A stretch of 64,000 nt of DNA from Variovorax beijingensis (GTDB lineage: Bacteria; Pseudomonadota; Gammaproteobacteria; Burkholderiales; Burkholderiaceae_C), in contig NZ_RXFQ01000004.1 of NCBI RefSeq assembly GCF_003951285.1, positions 62,001 to 126,000 on the forward strand, given 5' to 3'. The notes under the pieces are model-generated. The model searched no databases and had not been told where the DNA came from. It saw nothing but the letters and a program-made list of their open reading frames with translations. Both the position numbers and the translations under genes were made by a program. Below are positions 44,069-51,089 of this stretch, piece after piece (within the stretch, counting starts at the first letter, position 1; every line of letters starts with the position of its first letter).

Positions 44069-44574
44069 GGCGCGGCCTTCTGGACCTTGCCGATGTCGCG
44101 CATCTCGCGCTGGATGGCCATGGCATCGAGCCGCGCGAGCGGCAGCGCCAGCATCAGCTCGATGCGGCGCTTCAGGGTCAGCGCCGTGTCCATGAACTGG
44201 CGCTCGGTCGCTTCCTCCGAGCCCTCGAAAGCCGCGGGATCGGCAACGCCCCAATGGGCGGTCATCGGCTGGCCCGGCCATACCGGGCACACCTCGCCGG
44301 CGGCCTTGTCGCAGACCGTCAGCACGAAGTCCATGGCGGGAGCGCCGGGCGCGGCGAACTCGTCCCAGTTCTTGCTGCGGTAGCCCTGCGCGGAAAGCCG
44401 CAGCCGCTCGAGCGTGCGCAACGCATGCGGGCTGACCTTGCCCGTCGGATGGCTGCCCGCCGAATACGCCTTGAACCGGCCCTCGCCCATGTGGTTGAGC
44501 AGGCCTTCGGCCATGATCGATCGCGCGGAGTTGCCGGTGCACACGAAGAGCACGTTGTAGATTCTTTCAGCCAT
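44065..44574 (-). CDS. arsC: Arsenate reductase ArsC, low-molecular-weight phosphatase fold (copy nearer arsI)
   Basis: The 169-residue protein has P-loop CTGNSARS, the dynamic segment YRSKNWDEFAAPGAPAMDFVLTVCDKAAGEVCPVWPG and a C-terminal helix. It is a diverged paralogue of the following arsC gene, about half the residues in the active-site half being shared. Its start at 44574 overlaps the arsI stop by eight bases. Two adjacent, diverged reductases plus a third of another fold suggest different reductants or substrates. Confidence 0.9.
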   Translation of the reverse strand: MAERIYNVLFVCTGNSARSIMAEGLLNHMGEGRFKAYSAGSHPTGKVSPHALRTLERLRLSAQGYRSKNWDEFAAPGAPAMDFVLTVCDKAAGEVCPVWPGQPMTAHWGVADPAAFEGSEEATERQFMDTALTLKRRIELMLALPLARLDAMAIQREMRDIGKVQKAAP

Positions 44575-45007
44575 GGCAATTCGCCGTCCCTGGTGCGCAG
44601 CACGCGGTCTTCTGGCTCGCAACCGCCCTCGTCTCGCCGTACACCGGCACATTGCCCAGCGTGTGGAAGTGTTCCCAGGCAATGCCCTGCGGATCGGTGA
44701 TCCAGTGCTTTTCGCTGCGTGCGTAGCAGCAGGTGGTGGCGCCTTCGTCGAAGGTCTCGATCTCGGCCTTGGCGGCGCGGGCCTTGAGTTCCGCGAGTTC
44801 TTCCTCGTTCTCGGCCTGCAGCCCCAGATGGTCGATGCCCGTCGAGCCGGCGTGCGTGGACACCGCAAAATTCACCGGCGGATCGGCGAGCATCCACTTG
44901 GCGTAGTCGCTCTCGACGCGCGCCGGCTCCGAGGCAAAAAGCCTGGAGTAGAAGGCGATGCTCGCCGGCAGATCCTGGACGTTCAGATGCACATGGAATC
45001 GCTTCAT
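44567..45007 (-). CDS. arsI: ArsI/CadI family VOC metalloenzyme (candidate C-As lyase)
   Basis: The 146-residue vicinal-oxygen-chelate protein begins KRFHVHLNVQDLPASIAFYSRLF with a metal His, continues GIDHLGLQAENEEEL, and has the vicinal cysteine pair in TTCCYARSEKHWITDPQG used by ArsI to bind trivalent organoarsenicals, then WEHFHTL with the metal Glu. ArsI cleaves the C-As bond of methylarsenite-type compounds in the presence of iron and oxygen. A C-terminal tail with KTACCAPGTANC may also bind metal. It is second in the ars operon, 10 bases after arsR. Confidence 0.88.
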   Translation of the reverse strand: MKRFHVHLNVQDLPASIAFYSRLFASEPARVESDYAKWMLADPPVNFAVSTHAGSTGIDHLGLQAENEEELAELKARAAKAEIETFDEGATTCCYARSEKHWITDPQGIAWEHFHTLGNVPVYGETRAVASQKTACCAPGTANCHG

Positions 45008-45017
45008 GGTTTCTCCT

Positions 45018-45341
45018 TCAGCATGGACAAGCCTGGGCCGCCTGGGGCAGGCAAGCCTCGCCCTGGCAGCAGTTTTCGGTGAGGTAGCCGATGAGCGCGT
45101 TCATCTGCCCGAAGGCCGCGCGGTAGATCAGGTTGCGGCCGCTGCGCTCCTGCGTCACCAGCCCCGAATGGGTCAATTCCTTCAGGTGGAACGAGAGACT
45201 GGTGGCCGGCACGTCGAGCGCCTCCACCAGCGCGCCGGGCGTGAGCCCCGCCGGTCCCGCCACCACCAGGGCGCGGAACACCTGCAGGCGCACCGGCTGG
45301 GCCAGCGCGGCCAGGGATCTGACGATGTCTTGTTCTTCCAT
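45018..45341 (-). CDS. arsR: Arsenic-responsive repressor ArsR
   Basis: The 107-residue winged-helix repressor has AALAQPVRLQVFRALVVAG, the recognition region LDVPATSLSFHLKELTHSGLV and wing RSGRNLIYRAAF. Cysteines are C-terminal (ENCCQGEAC and a final ACPC), so As(III) is probably bound by the CC/C set after the DNA-binding domain, as in the ArsR type of other proteobacteria, rather than in helix 4. It represses the leftward operon and probably the divergent arsC-arsH pair. Only 29 bases separate it from that arsC gene. Confidence 0.92.
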   Translation of the reverse strand: MEEQDIVRSLAALAQPVRLQVFRALVVAGPAGLTPGALVEALDVPATSLSFHLKELTHSGLVTQERSGRNLIYRAAFGQMNALIGYLTENCCQGEACLPQAAQACPC

Positions 45342-45354
45342 ATTTCAATAATAG

Positions 45355-45368
45355 TTGCATAATTGCAA
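45355..45368. promoter_or_regulatory. ArsR operator candidate in a 29-bp divergent promoter
   Basis: The perfect palindrome TTGCA-TAAT-TGCAA lies between arsR (start 45341) and arsC (start 45371). The AT-rich spacer also has TATTAT on the minus strand and CATAAT on the plus strand, candidate -10 boxes whose transcripts would start at or next to each start codon. Both genes may therefore have little or no leader. Confidence 0.6.
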
Positions 45369-45370
45369 GA

Positions 45371-45817
45371 ATGCAATCGACAACTTCATCCATCACCATC
45401 TTTCACAACCCCGCGTGCGGCACCTCGCGCAACACGCTGGCGATGATCCGCAACAGCGGCGAGGAGCCCCGGGTCGTCGAATACCTGAAGACCCCTCCCA
45501 CCAGGGAAACACTGCGCGGACTGCTCGCCGCCATGGCGATGGCGCCGCGCGCGCTGCTGCGCCGCAAGGGCACGCCCTACGACGAACTCGGGCTCGACGA
45601 TCCAAAATGGTCCGACGAACAGCTGCTCGACTTCATGCTCGCGCATCCGATCCTCATCAACCGCCCGATCGTCGTCACGCCGATCGGCACCCGCCTGTGC
45701 CGCCCTTCCGAGGAAGTGCTCGACATCCTGCCCTTGCCGCAAAAAGGCCCGTTCACCAAGGAAGACGGCGAGATGGTCATCGATGCGGAGGGCCGCCGTG
45801 TCGAACGCGCTGCCTGA
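45371..45817 (+). CDS. arsC: Arsenate reductase ArsC, glutaredoxin-linked type
   Basis: The 148-residue protein of the ArsC/Spx thioredoxin-like fold has [19 protein letters not shown] with the catalytic cysteine, the arginine triad in the [18 protein letters not shown] region, and the usual length. It uses glutathione and glutaredoxin to reduce arsenate, and is unrelated in fold to the two LMW-type arsC genes. Its stop lies inside the arsH start region (20-base overlap). Confidence 0.93.
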   Translation: MQSTTSSITIFHNPACGTSRNTLAMIRNSGEEPRVVEYLKTPPTRETLRGLLAAMAMAPRALLRRKGTPYDELGLDDPKWSDEQLLDFMLAHPILINRPIVVTPIGTRLCRPSEEVLDILPLPQKGPFTKEDGEMVIDAEGRRVERAA

Positions 45818-46520
45818 GCTGCCGAACATCGACGCCGAGCTGTTCGACCGGCCCTCGCCCGAGCGCTTCTCCCATGCGGCGCCGGCGCGCCACGCACCGC
45901 GCTTCCTGCTGCTGTACGGCTCGCTGCGCGAGCGTTCCTACAGCCGCCTGCTGACAGAGGAGGCCGCGCGGCTGCTGCAGGCCATGGGCGGCGAAACGCG
46001 CATCTTCGACCCCGCCGGCCTGCCGCTGCCCGACAGCGCGCCCGACGATCATCCGAAGGTGCGGGAGCTGCGCGAACTCGCGCAATGGGCCGAAGGCATG
46101 GTGTGGTGCTCGCCCGAACGCCACGGCGCCATGACCGGCATCATGAAGGCGCAGATCGACTGGATTCCGCTGAGCGTGGGTGCCGTGCGGCCCACGCAGG
46201 GCAAGACGCTGGCCGTCATGCAGGTGTCGGGCGGGTCGCAGTCGTTCAACGCGGTGAACCAGTTGCGCGTGCTCGGGCGCTGGATGCGCATGCTGACCAT
46301 TCCCAACCAGTCGTCGGTCGCCAAGGCCTTCCTGGAGTTCGACGAAGCGGGACGGATGAAGCCCTCTGCCTACTACGAGCGGGTGGTCGACGTGATGGAA
46401 GAACTGGTGAAGTTCACCCTGCTCACGCGCAATGCGGCCGCCTACCTTGTCGACCGCTACAGCGAGCGCAAGGAAAGCGCCGAGCAGCTCTCCAGGCGCG
46501 TGAACCAGCGGGCGATCTAG
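45798..46520 (+). CDS. arsH: ArsH NADPH-dependent FMN reductase
   Basis: The 240-residue flavodoxin-like protein shows [25 protein letters not shown] (FMN phosphate loop), [23 protein letters not shown] and [26 protein letters not shown], all typical of ArsH. It can oxidise trivalent organoarsenicals with NADPH and oxygen, which complements ArsI. GTG 45798 has GGAGG at good spacing; ATG 45783 also is in frame but precedes that site. Confidence 0.93.
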   Translation: MSNALPELPNIDAELFDRPSPERFSHAAPARHAPRFLLLYGSLRERSYSRLLTEEAARLLQAMGGETRIFDPAGLPLPDSAPDDHPKVRELRELAQWAEGMVWCSPERHGAMTGIMKAQIDWIPLSVGAVRPTQGKTLAVMQVSGGSQSFNAVNQLRVLGRWMRMLTIPNQSSVAKAFLEFDEAGRMKPSAYYERVVDVMEELVKFTLLTRNAAAYLVDRYSERKESAEQLSRRVNQRAI

Positions 46521-46561
46521 CGCGGTGCCCGAGGCCGTCGTTGGCCCGACAATCGGCGCCC

Positions 46562-47893
46562 ATGAACGCCAAGCCCTCGACGACAACGACCCCACCCGGT
46601 CCAGCGCCGTCCCTGCCGCGCCCCATCCGCGTCGCGGCCTCCCTGATCCTCCTGCGCGACGGCGCCGACGGCATGGAAGTGCTGCTGCTGCGCCGCGCCG
46701 AGAAGGCCGATGACCAGAACAGCGGCGCCAGCGTGTTTCCGGGCGGCGTGGTCGACGCGCACGACCGCCGCCTGCACCTGATGTGCAAGGGCCTGGACGA
46801 CGCCGCGGCCAGCGCGCGCCTGGGCCTGCCCGATGGCGGCCTCGACTACTACGCCGCCGCGGTGCGCGAATGCTTCGAGGAAGCGGGCGTCCTGTTCGCA
46901 AGCGATGCCGACGACCGCCTGGTCGAGCTCGACGGGCTGCCGCCGAGCCGGCTCGAAGCCATGCGCCATGCCGCCGAGCAAGGCACCGATGCGCTGCTGG
47001 CCATGTGCGAGGCGCAAGGCTGGCGCCTTGCGATGGACCGGCTGGCCTATTTCAGCCACTGGCTCACGCCGCCCGGCATGCCGCGCCGCTTCGACACCCG
47101 CTTCTTCATTGCGCAGATGCCGCCGGCACAGGCCGTGAGGCCCGACGGCCGCGAGACCGTGGCGCACATGTGGCTCAAGCCCGCGGAGGCGGCGGACCCG
47201 CGCCGCGGCCTCAAGCTGATGAACGTGACGCGGCGCACGCTCGAACAGCTGGCAGGCTTCGGCAGCGCCGCCGACTGCATGGCGCATTCGCGGGCGCTGA
47301 CGCGGATCGTGCTGAACATGCCGCGCCTGGCCGACGGGCCTGCGGGCCGCCGCGCGGTGAACATCGACGAAGCCGCCTACGACGAGATCGGCCACCTCGA
47401 CCCCGACGGCAAGGGCCATGCGCACTACGCGCTCGAGCCCGGCCTGGTCACACGGCTGTCGGCGCGCGTCGTGCGCATGGCGGGCGCAGCGGATTCGCAT
47501 CACGGCTATTTCGTCGGCGGCGAAGGCGGCCACTGGGCATTGATCGATCCCCTGCCGCACGGCCTTGCGCAGAACGCGGCGCCGGGCCAGGTGAAGTGGC
47601 TGCTCTGGACCGCGGCAGGTACGCTGCCCTCGGCCGCGTCGCTCGAGGCGCTTCGATCCGCATGGCCCGATGCCGCCGTGCTGTGGCCGCAGCCCGGGGA
47701 CACCCTGCGCCTTGCGGGCGCAACGCTGCACGTCAGTCAAGCGGCCGATCAGGGCGCCCCCGCGCGACAGTTCCAGCTGGCCGAGGAACGCATGCTGTTC
47801 ACCGGCCGCGCCGCGCCGCCCGCAGCGCATGCGACCGGCGAGGCCGAATGGATCGCTCCGGCCAGCGGCTTCATCTTCCGCGCGCAGCGCTAG
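46562..47893 (+). CDS. Nudix hydrolase with a degenerate metallo-beta-lactamase-like C-terminal domain
   Basis: The 443-residue protein opens with a Nudix domain (~residues 20-260): SVFPGGVVD, then the Nudix box-like YAAAVRECFEEAGVLF carrying the RE-x-EE-x-G core, and FFIAQMPP. The last ~150 residues align by position with the MBL domain of Nudix-MBL fusions common in Burkholderiales (HYALEPGLVTRLSARVVRM, LIDPLP, GDTLRLAGATLHV, LAEERMLFTG), but the zinc site HxHxDH is replaced by WTAAGTLPSAA. The MBL part thus should not be catalytic. The substrate (a nucleoside diphosphate derivative or CoA ester) is unknown. It follows arsH by 41 bases. Confidence 0.75.
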   Translation: MNAKPSTTTTPPGPAPSLPRPIRVAASLILLRDGADGMEVLLLRRAEKADDQNSGASVFPGGVVDAHDRRLHLMCKGLDDAAASARLGLPDGGLDYYAAAVRECFEEAGVLFASDADDRLVELDGLPPSRLEAMRHAAEQGTDALLAMCEAQGWRLAMDRLAYFSHWLTPPGMPRRFDTRFFIAQMPPAQAVRPDGRETVAHMWLKPAEAADPRRGLKLMNVTRRTLEQLAGFGSAADCMAHSRALTRIVLNMPRLADGPAGRRAVNIDEAAYDEIGHLDPDGKGHAHYALEPGLVTRLSARVVRMAGAADSHHGYFVGGEGGHWALIDPLPHGLAQNAAPGQVKWLLWTAAGTLPSAASLEALRSAWPDAAVLWPQPGDTLRLAGATLHVSQAADQGAPARQFQLAEERMLFTGRAAPPAAHATGEAEWIAPASGFIFRAQR

Positions 47894-47902
47894 CGCAAGC
47901 TC

Positions 47903-48010
47903 TCACAGCCGGCCGATGGCCGCCTTGAGTTCCTCAAGCAAGGCGGGCTTCGGCAGGTGCGCGTTGAAGCCGGCTTCGAGCGCCCGGCGCGCATCGGCGC
48001 GAGCTTCTTG
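47903..48010 (-). pseudogene. C-terminal remnant of a response-regulator receiver domain
   Basis: On the minus strand a frame ending at TGA 47903 encodes QEARADARRALEAGFNAHL followed by PKPALLEELKAAIGRL, which is the end of a CheY-like receiver, including the conserved Lys-Pro (KP) and the last helix as found in hybrid histidine kinases. Upstream of it the match stops and no phospho-acceptor Asp or start exists. It is a truncated, dead gene end. The rest of the 47894-48124 gap contains nothing else recognisable. Confidence 0.6.
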
Positions 48011-48124
48011 CCGTGGCCGCTGGATGTAGTCTGCGCTGCCACCTCACATGCGAAAGGTTCCTACGCAGCACCTTCGATCGCCGTCCGAATCTTTGATGTC
48101 GACACCGCGCTGGAAGGAACATCC

Positions 48125-48385
48125 ATGAACGCCTTGGACCTGCTGAACCTGGATGTACTGCTCGCGCGCAGCGTGCTGCTGCGCGCCGACTATGTGCAGG
48201 TCCAGCGCCGGATCTGCGACTCGTTGTCCCGCCGCGACCGCGATCTCGGCAACGGCCCCGCGGACGAGGATTTCGACGAACTCATCCACGCCATGAGCCG
48301 GTCGGTTTCGGCCGACGTCCGCTATCTCTGCACCCTTTCGTTTGCGGTGCGCGGCATCATCGAACGCGCGAAGGCCACGGCCTGA
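48125..48385 (+). CDS. Hypothetical protein, 86 residues
   Basis: The small soluble protein is predicted to be all helical (LDLLNLDVLLARSVLLRADYVQVQRRICDSL, partly quoted). AAGGAA lies upstream of the ATG at a normal distance; longer in-frame starts lack a ribosome site. No motif or family is recognised. Confidence 0.55.
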   Translation: MNALDLLNLDVLLARSVLLRADYVQVQRRICDSLSRRDRDLGNGPADEDFDELIHAMSRSVSADVRYLCTLSFAVRGIIERAKATA

Positions 48386-48436
48386 ACGGGCGCCTGCCCC
48401 CGCCTTTCGCACTGAAGGTGAAGGGAGATCGCAAGA

Positions 48437-48502
48437 ATGAAGTCTTCTCGCCAACTCAAGACCGAGCCGCAGACGGTTCCGGTCACCCCGCCGGGCAAAT
48501 AG
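48437..48502 (+). CDS. Possible 21-residue small protein
   Basis: An ATG at 48437 with AAGGGA ten bases upstream opens a 21-codon frame giving MKSSRQLKTEPQTVPVTPPGK before TAG. The product is polar and proline-rich. Spacing is longer than ideal and nothing similar is known to me, so this is a weak call, given because it is the only ribosome-site-linked frame in this gap. Confidence 0.25.
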   Translation: MKSSRQLKTEPQTVPVTPPGK

Positions 48503-48528
48503 CGCACTGGCAACGAACGGGCCGGCGG

Positions 48529-49008
48529 CTACCCCTGGCCAAGCTGCACGCGCATCGCCCTCGTACGCTCGATGGCAATGCCAAGCAGCTTGAGGGCTAC
48601 CTGCGGGTGCTGCTCGCAGAGCCCGCGCATGGCCACTACCGGAATCAGGTACACCGACGAGGCCTGCGCCGCAACCAGCGCGTGCCTGGCCTGGTAGCGG
48701 CCTTCGCTGAGAGTGGGGCCAAGAAAGAATTCGTCCGGGCGGATGGAATCGGTGACGACGCCGCCATCGCTGCCGCGCCCGTGGCTCACTACGTGCAGCA
48801 ACCCGCTCGCCACGCAAAAGAGCCGGTCGGTCCACTCGCCCGAGGCAAGAACGGTTTCATCGCACTGGTAGGAGCGCAGTTCGCTGGCCTCGTCCAATGC
48901 CGTGCGGTCCGCGTGCGGCAGACCGGCGACCAGGGTATGCAAATACATGCCCGAATGGTCTGCGAAGGCACTGCAGAGTGCATTCCCATGAACTGGGGAT
49001 GCCGCCAT
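48529..49008 (-). CDS. Cyclic-nucleotide-binding domain protein of Crp/Fnr type lacking the DNA-binding domain
   Basis: The 159-residue protein is a Crp-like sensor domain: YLHTLVAGLPHADRTALDEASELRSYQ, CDETVLASGEWTDRLFCVASGLLHVV and the long dimerisation helix HPQVALKLLGIAIERTRAMRVQL. A TAG stop comes just where the linker to the winged HTH should start, and no HTH is found downstream in any frame. It may be a truncated former regulator or a stand-alone sensor. It follows the LysR gene by 9 bases on the same strand. An internal start at 48948 (MYLHTLVAG) is also plausible. Confidence 0.65.
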   Translation of the reverse strand: MAASPVHGNALCSAFADHSGMYLHTLVAGLPHADRTALDEASELRSYQCDETVLASGEWTDRLFCVASGLLHVVSHGRGSDGGVVTDSIRPDEFFLGPTLSEGRYQARHALVAAQASSVYLIPVVAMRGLCEQHPQVALKLLGIAIERTRAMRVQLGQG

Positions 49009-49017
49009 GGCACCCTC

Positions 49018-49959
49018 TCAAGCTGCGGACTTCACCCTGGCCGCGCGCCGCAGGCAATCGATCAACTGCTGCGTGCTGGGCGTGCGCCGGCGCCCGCGCA
49101 TGGTGATGAGGCCCACCGGCGGCAGCTCGATCGGCACCTTGAGCGCCAGCACCTTGAGCATGCCCTGCTGCTGGAAATGCCGCGCCACCGAGCGTGCCAT
49201 GAAGGCCACGGCATCGCGCTGCTGCAAAAAGCTGATCTGCGCCAGGAAAGACGCCGATTCGATGATGTCGGCCGGCGGATGCACGCCGTCGCGAAAGAAC
49301 ATCTGGTCGAGCTTCACGCGCAGCGAGGCCCAGGGCGGCGGCATCACGCAGCGCTCCCTGGCCAGGTCGGGCCAGCCCAGCCGGCGCTTCGCGGCCAGCG
49401 CATGCCCCGGCCGCACCACCACCTGCATGGGCTCGGCGTGCAGCGCCTCGGTTTCGAGGTCGGGCGCGGCGTAGCCGGGCTCCAGCCGCCCCACGAACAG
49501 GTCGAGCTCGCCCAGGCGCAGCTTGGGCAAGAGACGCGTGAGGTCGCCCTCCTCCACCAGCACCGTGGTCTGCGAGGAGTTGGCCTTGAGCATTTCGACC
49601 GCGCGCGCCAGCAGCACCGGCATGGCCACCACCATGGCGCCCACGCTGGTGCGGCCCGCGGCGCCGCTGGCCACGGCGGCGATCTCGTCGCGCGTGCGGT
49701 CGTAGTCGGCCAGCACCGAGCGCGCGAAGCGCACCACGCTCTCGCCATAGGGCGTGGGCTCCGTACCGCGCGTGGAGCGCTCGAACAGCGCAAGGCCGAA
49801 CATGCGTTCGATCTCCACCAGCGACTTGGACACCGCAGGCTGCGTGACCGACAGGAATTCGGCCGCGCGGCCCAGGTGGCGGAACTGGTCGAGCGCCACC
49901 AGCATCTGCAGGTGGCGCAACTTGAGGTTGGAACGCAGGACGCGGTCGATCTGGCTCAT
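49018..49959 (-). CDS. LysR-family transcriptional regulator
   Basis: The 313-residue protein has the LysR HTH (LRHLQMLVALDQFRHLGRAAEFLSVTQPAVSKSLVEIERMFGLALFER) and a periplasmic-binding-like effector domain (VLVEEGDLTRLLPKLRLGELDLFVGR). The subgroup resembles GbpR/CbbR-like regulators of sugar or aromatic acid genes. It is divergent from the TTT-UxaA-ALDH-aldolase genes, with an extended palindrome in the spacer, and most likely activates them in response to the acid substrate. Confidence 0.9.
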   Translation of the reverse strand: MSQIDRVLRSNLKLRHLQMLVALDQFRHLGRAAEFLSVTQPAVSKSLVEIERMFGLALFERSTRGTEPTPYGESVVRFARSVLADYDRTRDEIAAVASGAAGRTSVGAMVVAMPVLLARAVEMLKANSSQTTVLVEEGDLTRLLPKLRLGELDLFVGRLEPGYAAPDLETEALHAEPMQVVVRPGHALAAKRRLGWPDLARERCVMPPPWASLRVKLDQMFFRDGVHPPADIIESASFLAQISFLQQRDAVAFMARSVARHFQQQGMLKVLALKVPIELPPVGLITMRGRRRTPSTQQLIDCLRRAARVKSAA

Positions 49960-49980
49960 CGTGGTGTGTGCGGCTGTTTC

Positions 49981-50008
49981 CTCTTCATAACCTCCAGGCT
50001 ATGAAGAG
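49981..50008. promoter_or_regulatory. LysR operator: 9+9 bp perfect inverted repeat
   Basis: CTCTTCATA at 49981-49989 and TATGAAGAG at 50000-50008 are perfect inverted arms around a 10-base spacer. Each inner end supplies ATA/TAT, as in the T-N11-A LysR box (the T and A being inside the arms). It lies 22 bases from the LysR start and 86 from the TTT gene start, the usual place for joint autorepression and activation. Confidence 0.8.
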
Positions 50009-50093
50009 AGTCCGCTATTTCATTGGATTGCAATGATTGTCTACCGAAGAATGCGTCCAGCTTTCTCGAACAACAATCGTCGGAGACACACGC

Positions 50094-51089
50094 ATGACCT
50101 TGCATCGCACCCTGCAGCGGCGCCAACTGGTGCTGGGCGGCCTTGGCGCCGCCGCGCTCGCCACCGCCACCGGCCGCGCCTTCGCGGCCGACTACCCCGA
50201 ACGCCCCATCACCTTCATCTGCCCCTGGCCCGCCGGCGGCACCGCCGACCGTTCGATGCGCGCCATCTGCCAGATTGCCGCGCGCGAGCTCGGCCAGCCC
50301 ATTGCGCTGGAGAACCGCGCCGGCGCTTCGGGAATGATCGGCACCAAGGCGCTGGCCTCGGCCCGGCCGGACGGCTACACGATCGGGCAGATCCCCATCT
50401 CGGTGACGCGCTTTGCGCAGATCGGCACCGTGCAGATCGATCCGCTCAAGGACCTGAGCTACCTGGCGCGCACCTCGGGCCAGACCTTCGGCATCGCGGT
50501 GCCGGCCAGCTCGCCCTTCAAGTCGCTGCGCGACATGGTGGCGCAGGCCAAGGCCAAGCCGGGCGTCATTAGCTACGCGCATGCCGGCGTGGGCGGCGCC
50601 ACCCACGTGGGCATGGAGCAGTTCGCGCAGGCGGCCGGCGTCAAGTTCAACGCCATTGCCTACAAGGGCGGCTCGGCCGCGCTGCAGGACGTGCTGGGCG
50701 AACAGGTCGACATGCTGGCCGACAGCAGCTCCTGGGCGCCGCACGTCGAAAGCGGCAAGCTGCGCCTGCTTGCCACCTGGGGCGAGGCGCGCACGCCGCG
50801 CTTCAAGGACACGCCCACGCTCAGGGAGCTGGGCTACGACGTGGTGGTGGAAGCACCCAACGGCATCGGCGCGCCGCGCGGGCTGCCGCCGGCAGTGGAA
50901 AAGAAGCTGCGCGATGCGTTCCGCGTGGCCGTTGCCAGCGAAGAATTCAAGAAGGTGGCCGACAGCATCGACGCGCCGGTCATGTACCAGGACGGCCCCG
51001 ACTACCGCAAGTACGTCGAAGCCGTCTACCGGCAGGAGACCGAGCTGATCCGCAAGCTCAATCTCAAGGAACTGATGGAGAAAGGTTGA
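50094..51089 (+). CDS. Tripartite tricarboxylate transporter (Bug) substrate-binding protein
   Basis: The 331-residue periplasmic protein has a twin-arginine-like signal (RRQLVLGGLGAAALATATG, cleavage near AFA-ADYPE), then the Bug signature YPERPITFICPWPAGGTADRSMR, GASGMIGTKALASARPDGYTIG, and SYAHAGVGGATHVGMEQFAQ. It binds carboxylates for TctAB-type carriers, but none is encoded nearby, as is common for this expanded family. ATG 50094 follows GGAG; the frame extends to a TTG at 50037 inside the operator spacer. It leads the LysR-controlled operon, its stop overlapping the next ATG. Confidence 0.9.
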   Translation: MTLHRTLQRRQLVLGGLGAAALATATGRAFAADYPERPITFICPWPAGGTADRSMRAICQIAARELGQPIALENRAGASGMIGTKALASARPDGYTIGQIPISVTRFAQIGTVQIDPLKDLSYLARTSGQTFGIAVPASSPFKSLRDMVAQAKAKPGVISYAHAGVGGATHVGMEQFAQAAGVKFNAIAYKGGSAALQDVLGEQVDMLADSSSWAPHVESGKLRLLATWGEARTPRFKDTPTLRELGYDVVVEAPNGIGAPRGLPPAVEKKLRDAFRVAVASEEFKKVADSIDAPVMYQDGPDYRKYVEAVYRQETELIRKLNLKELMEKG

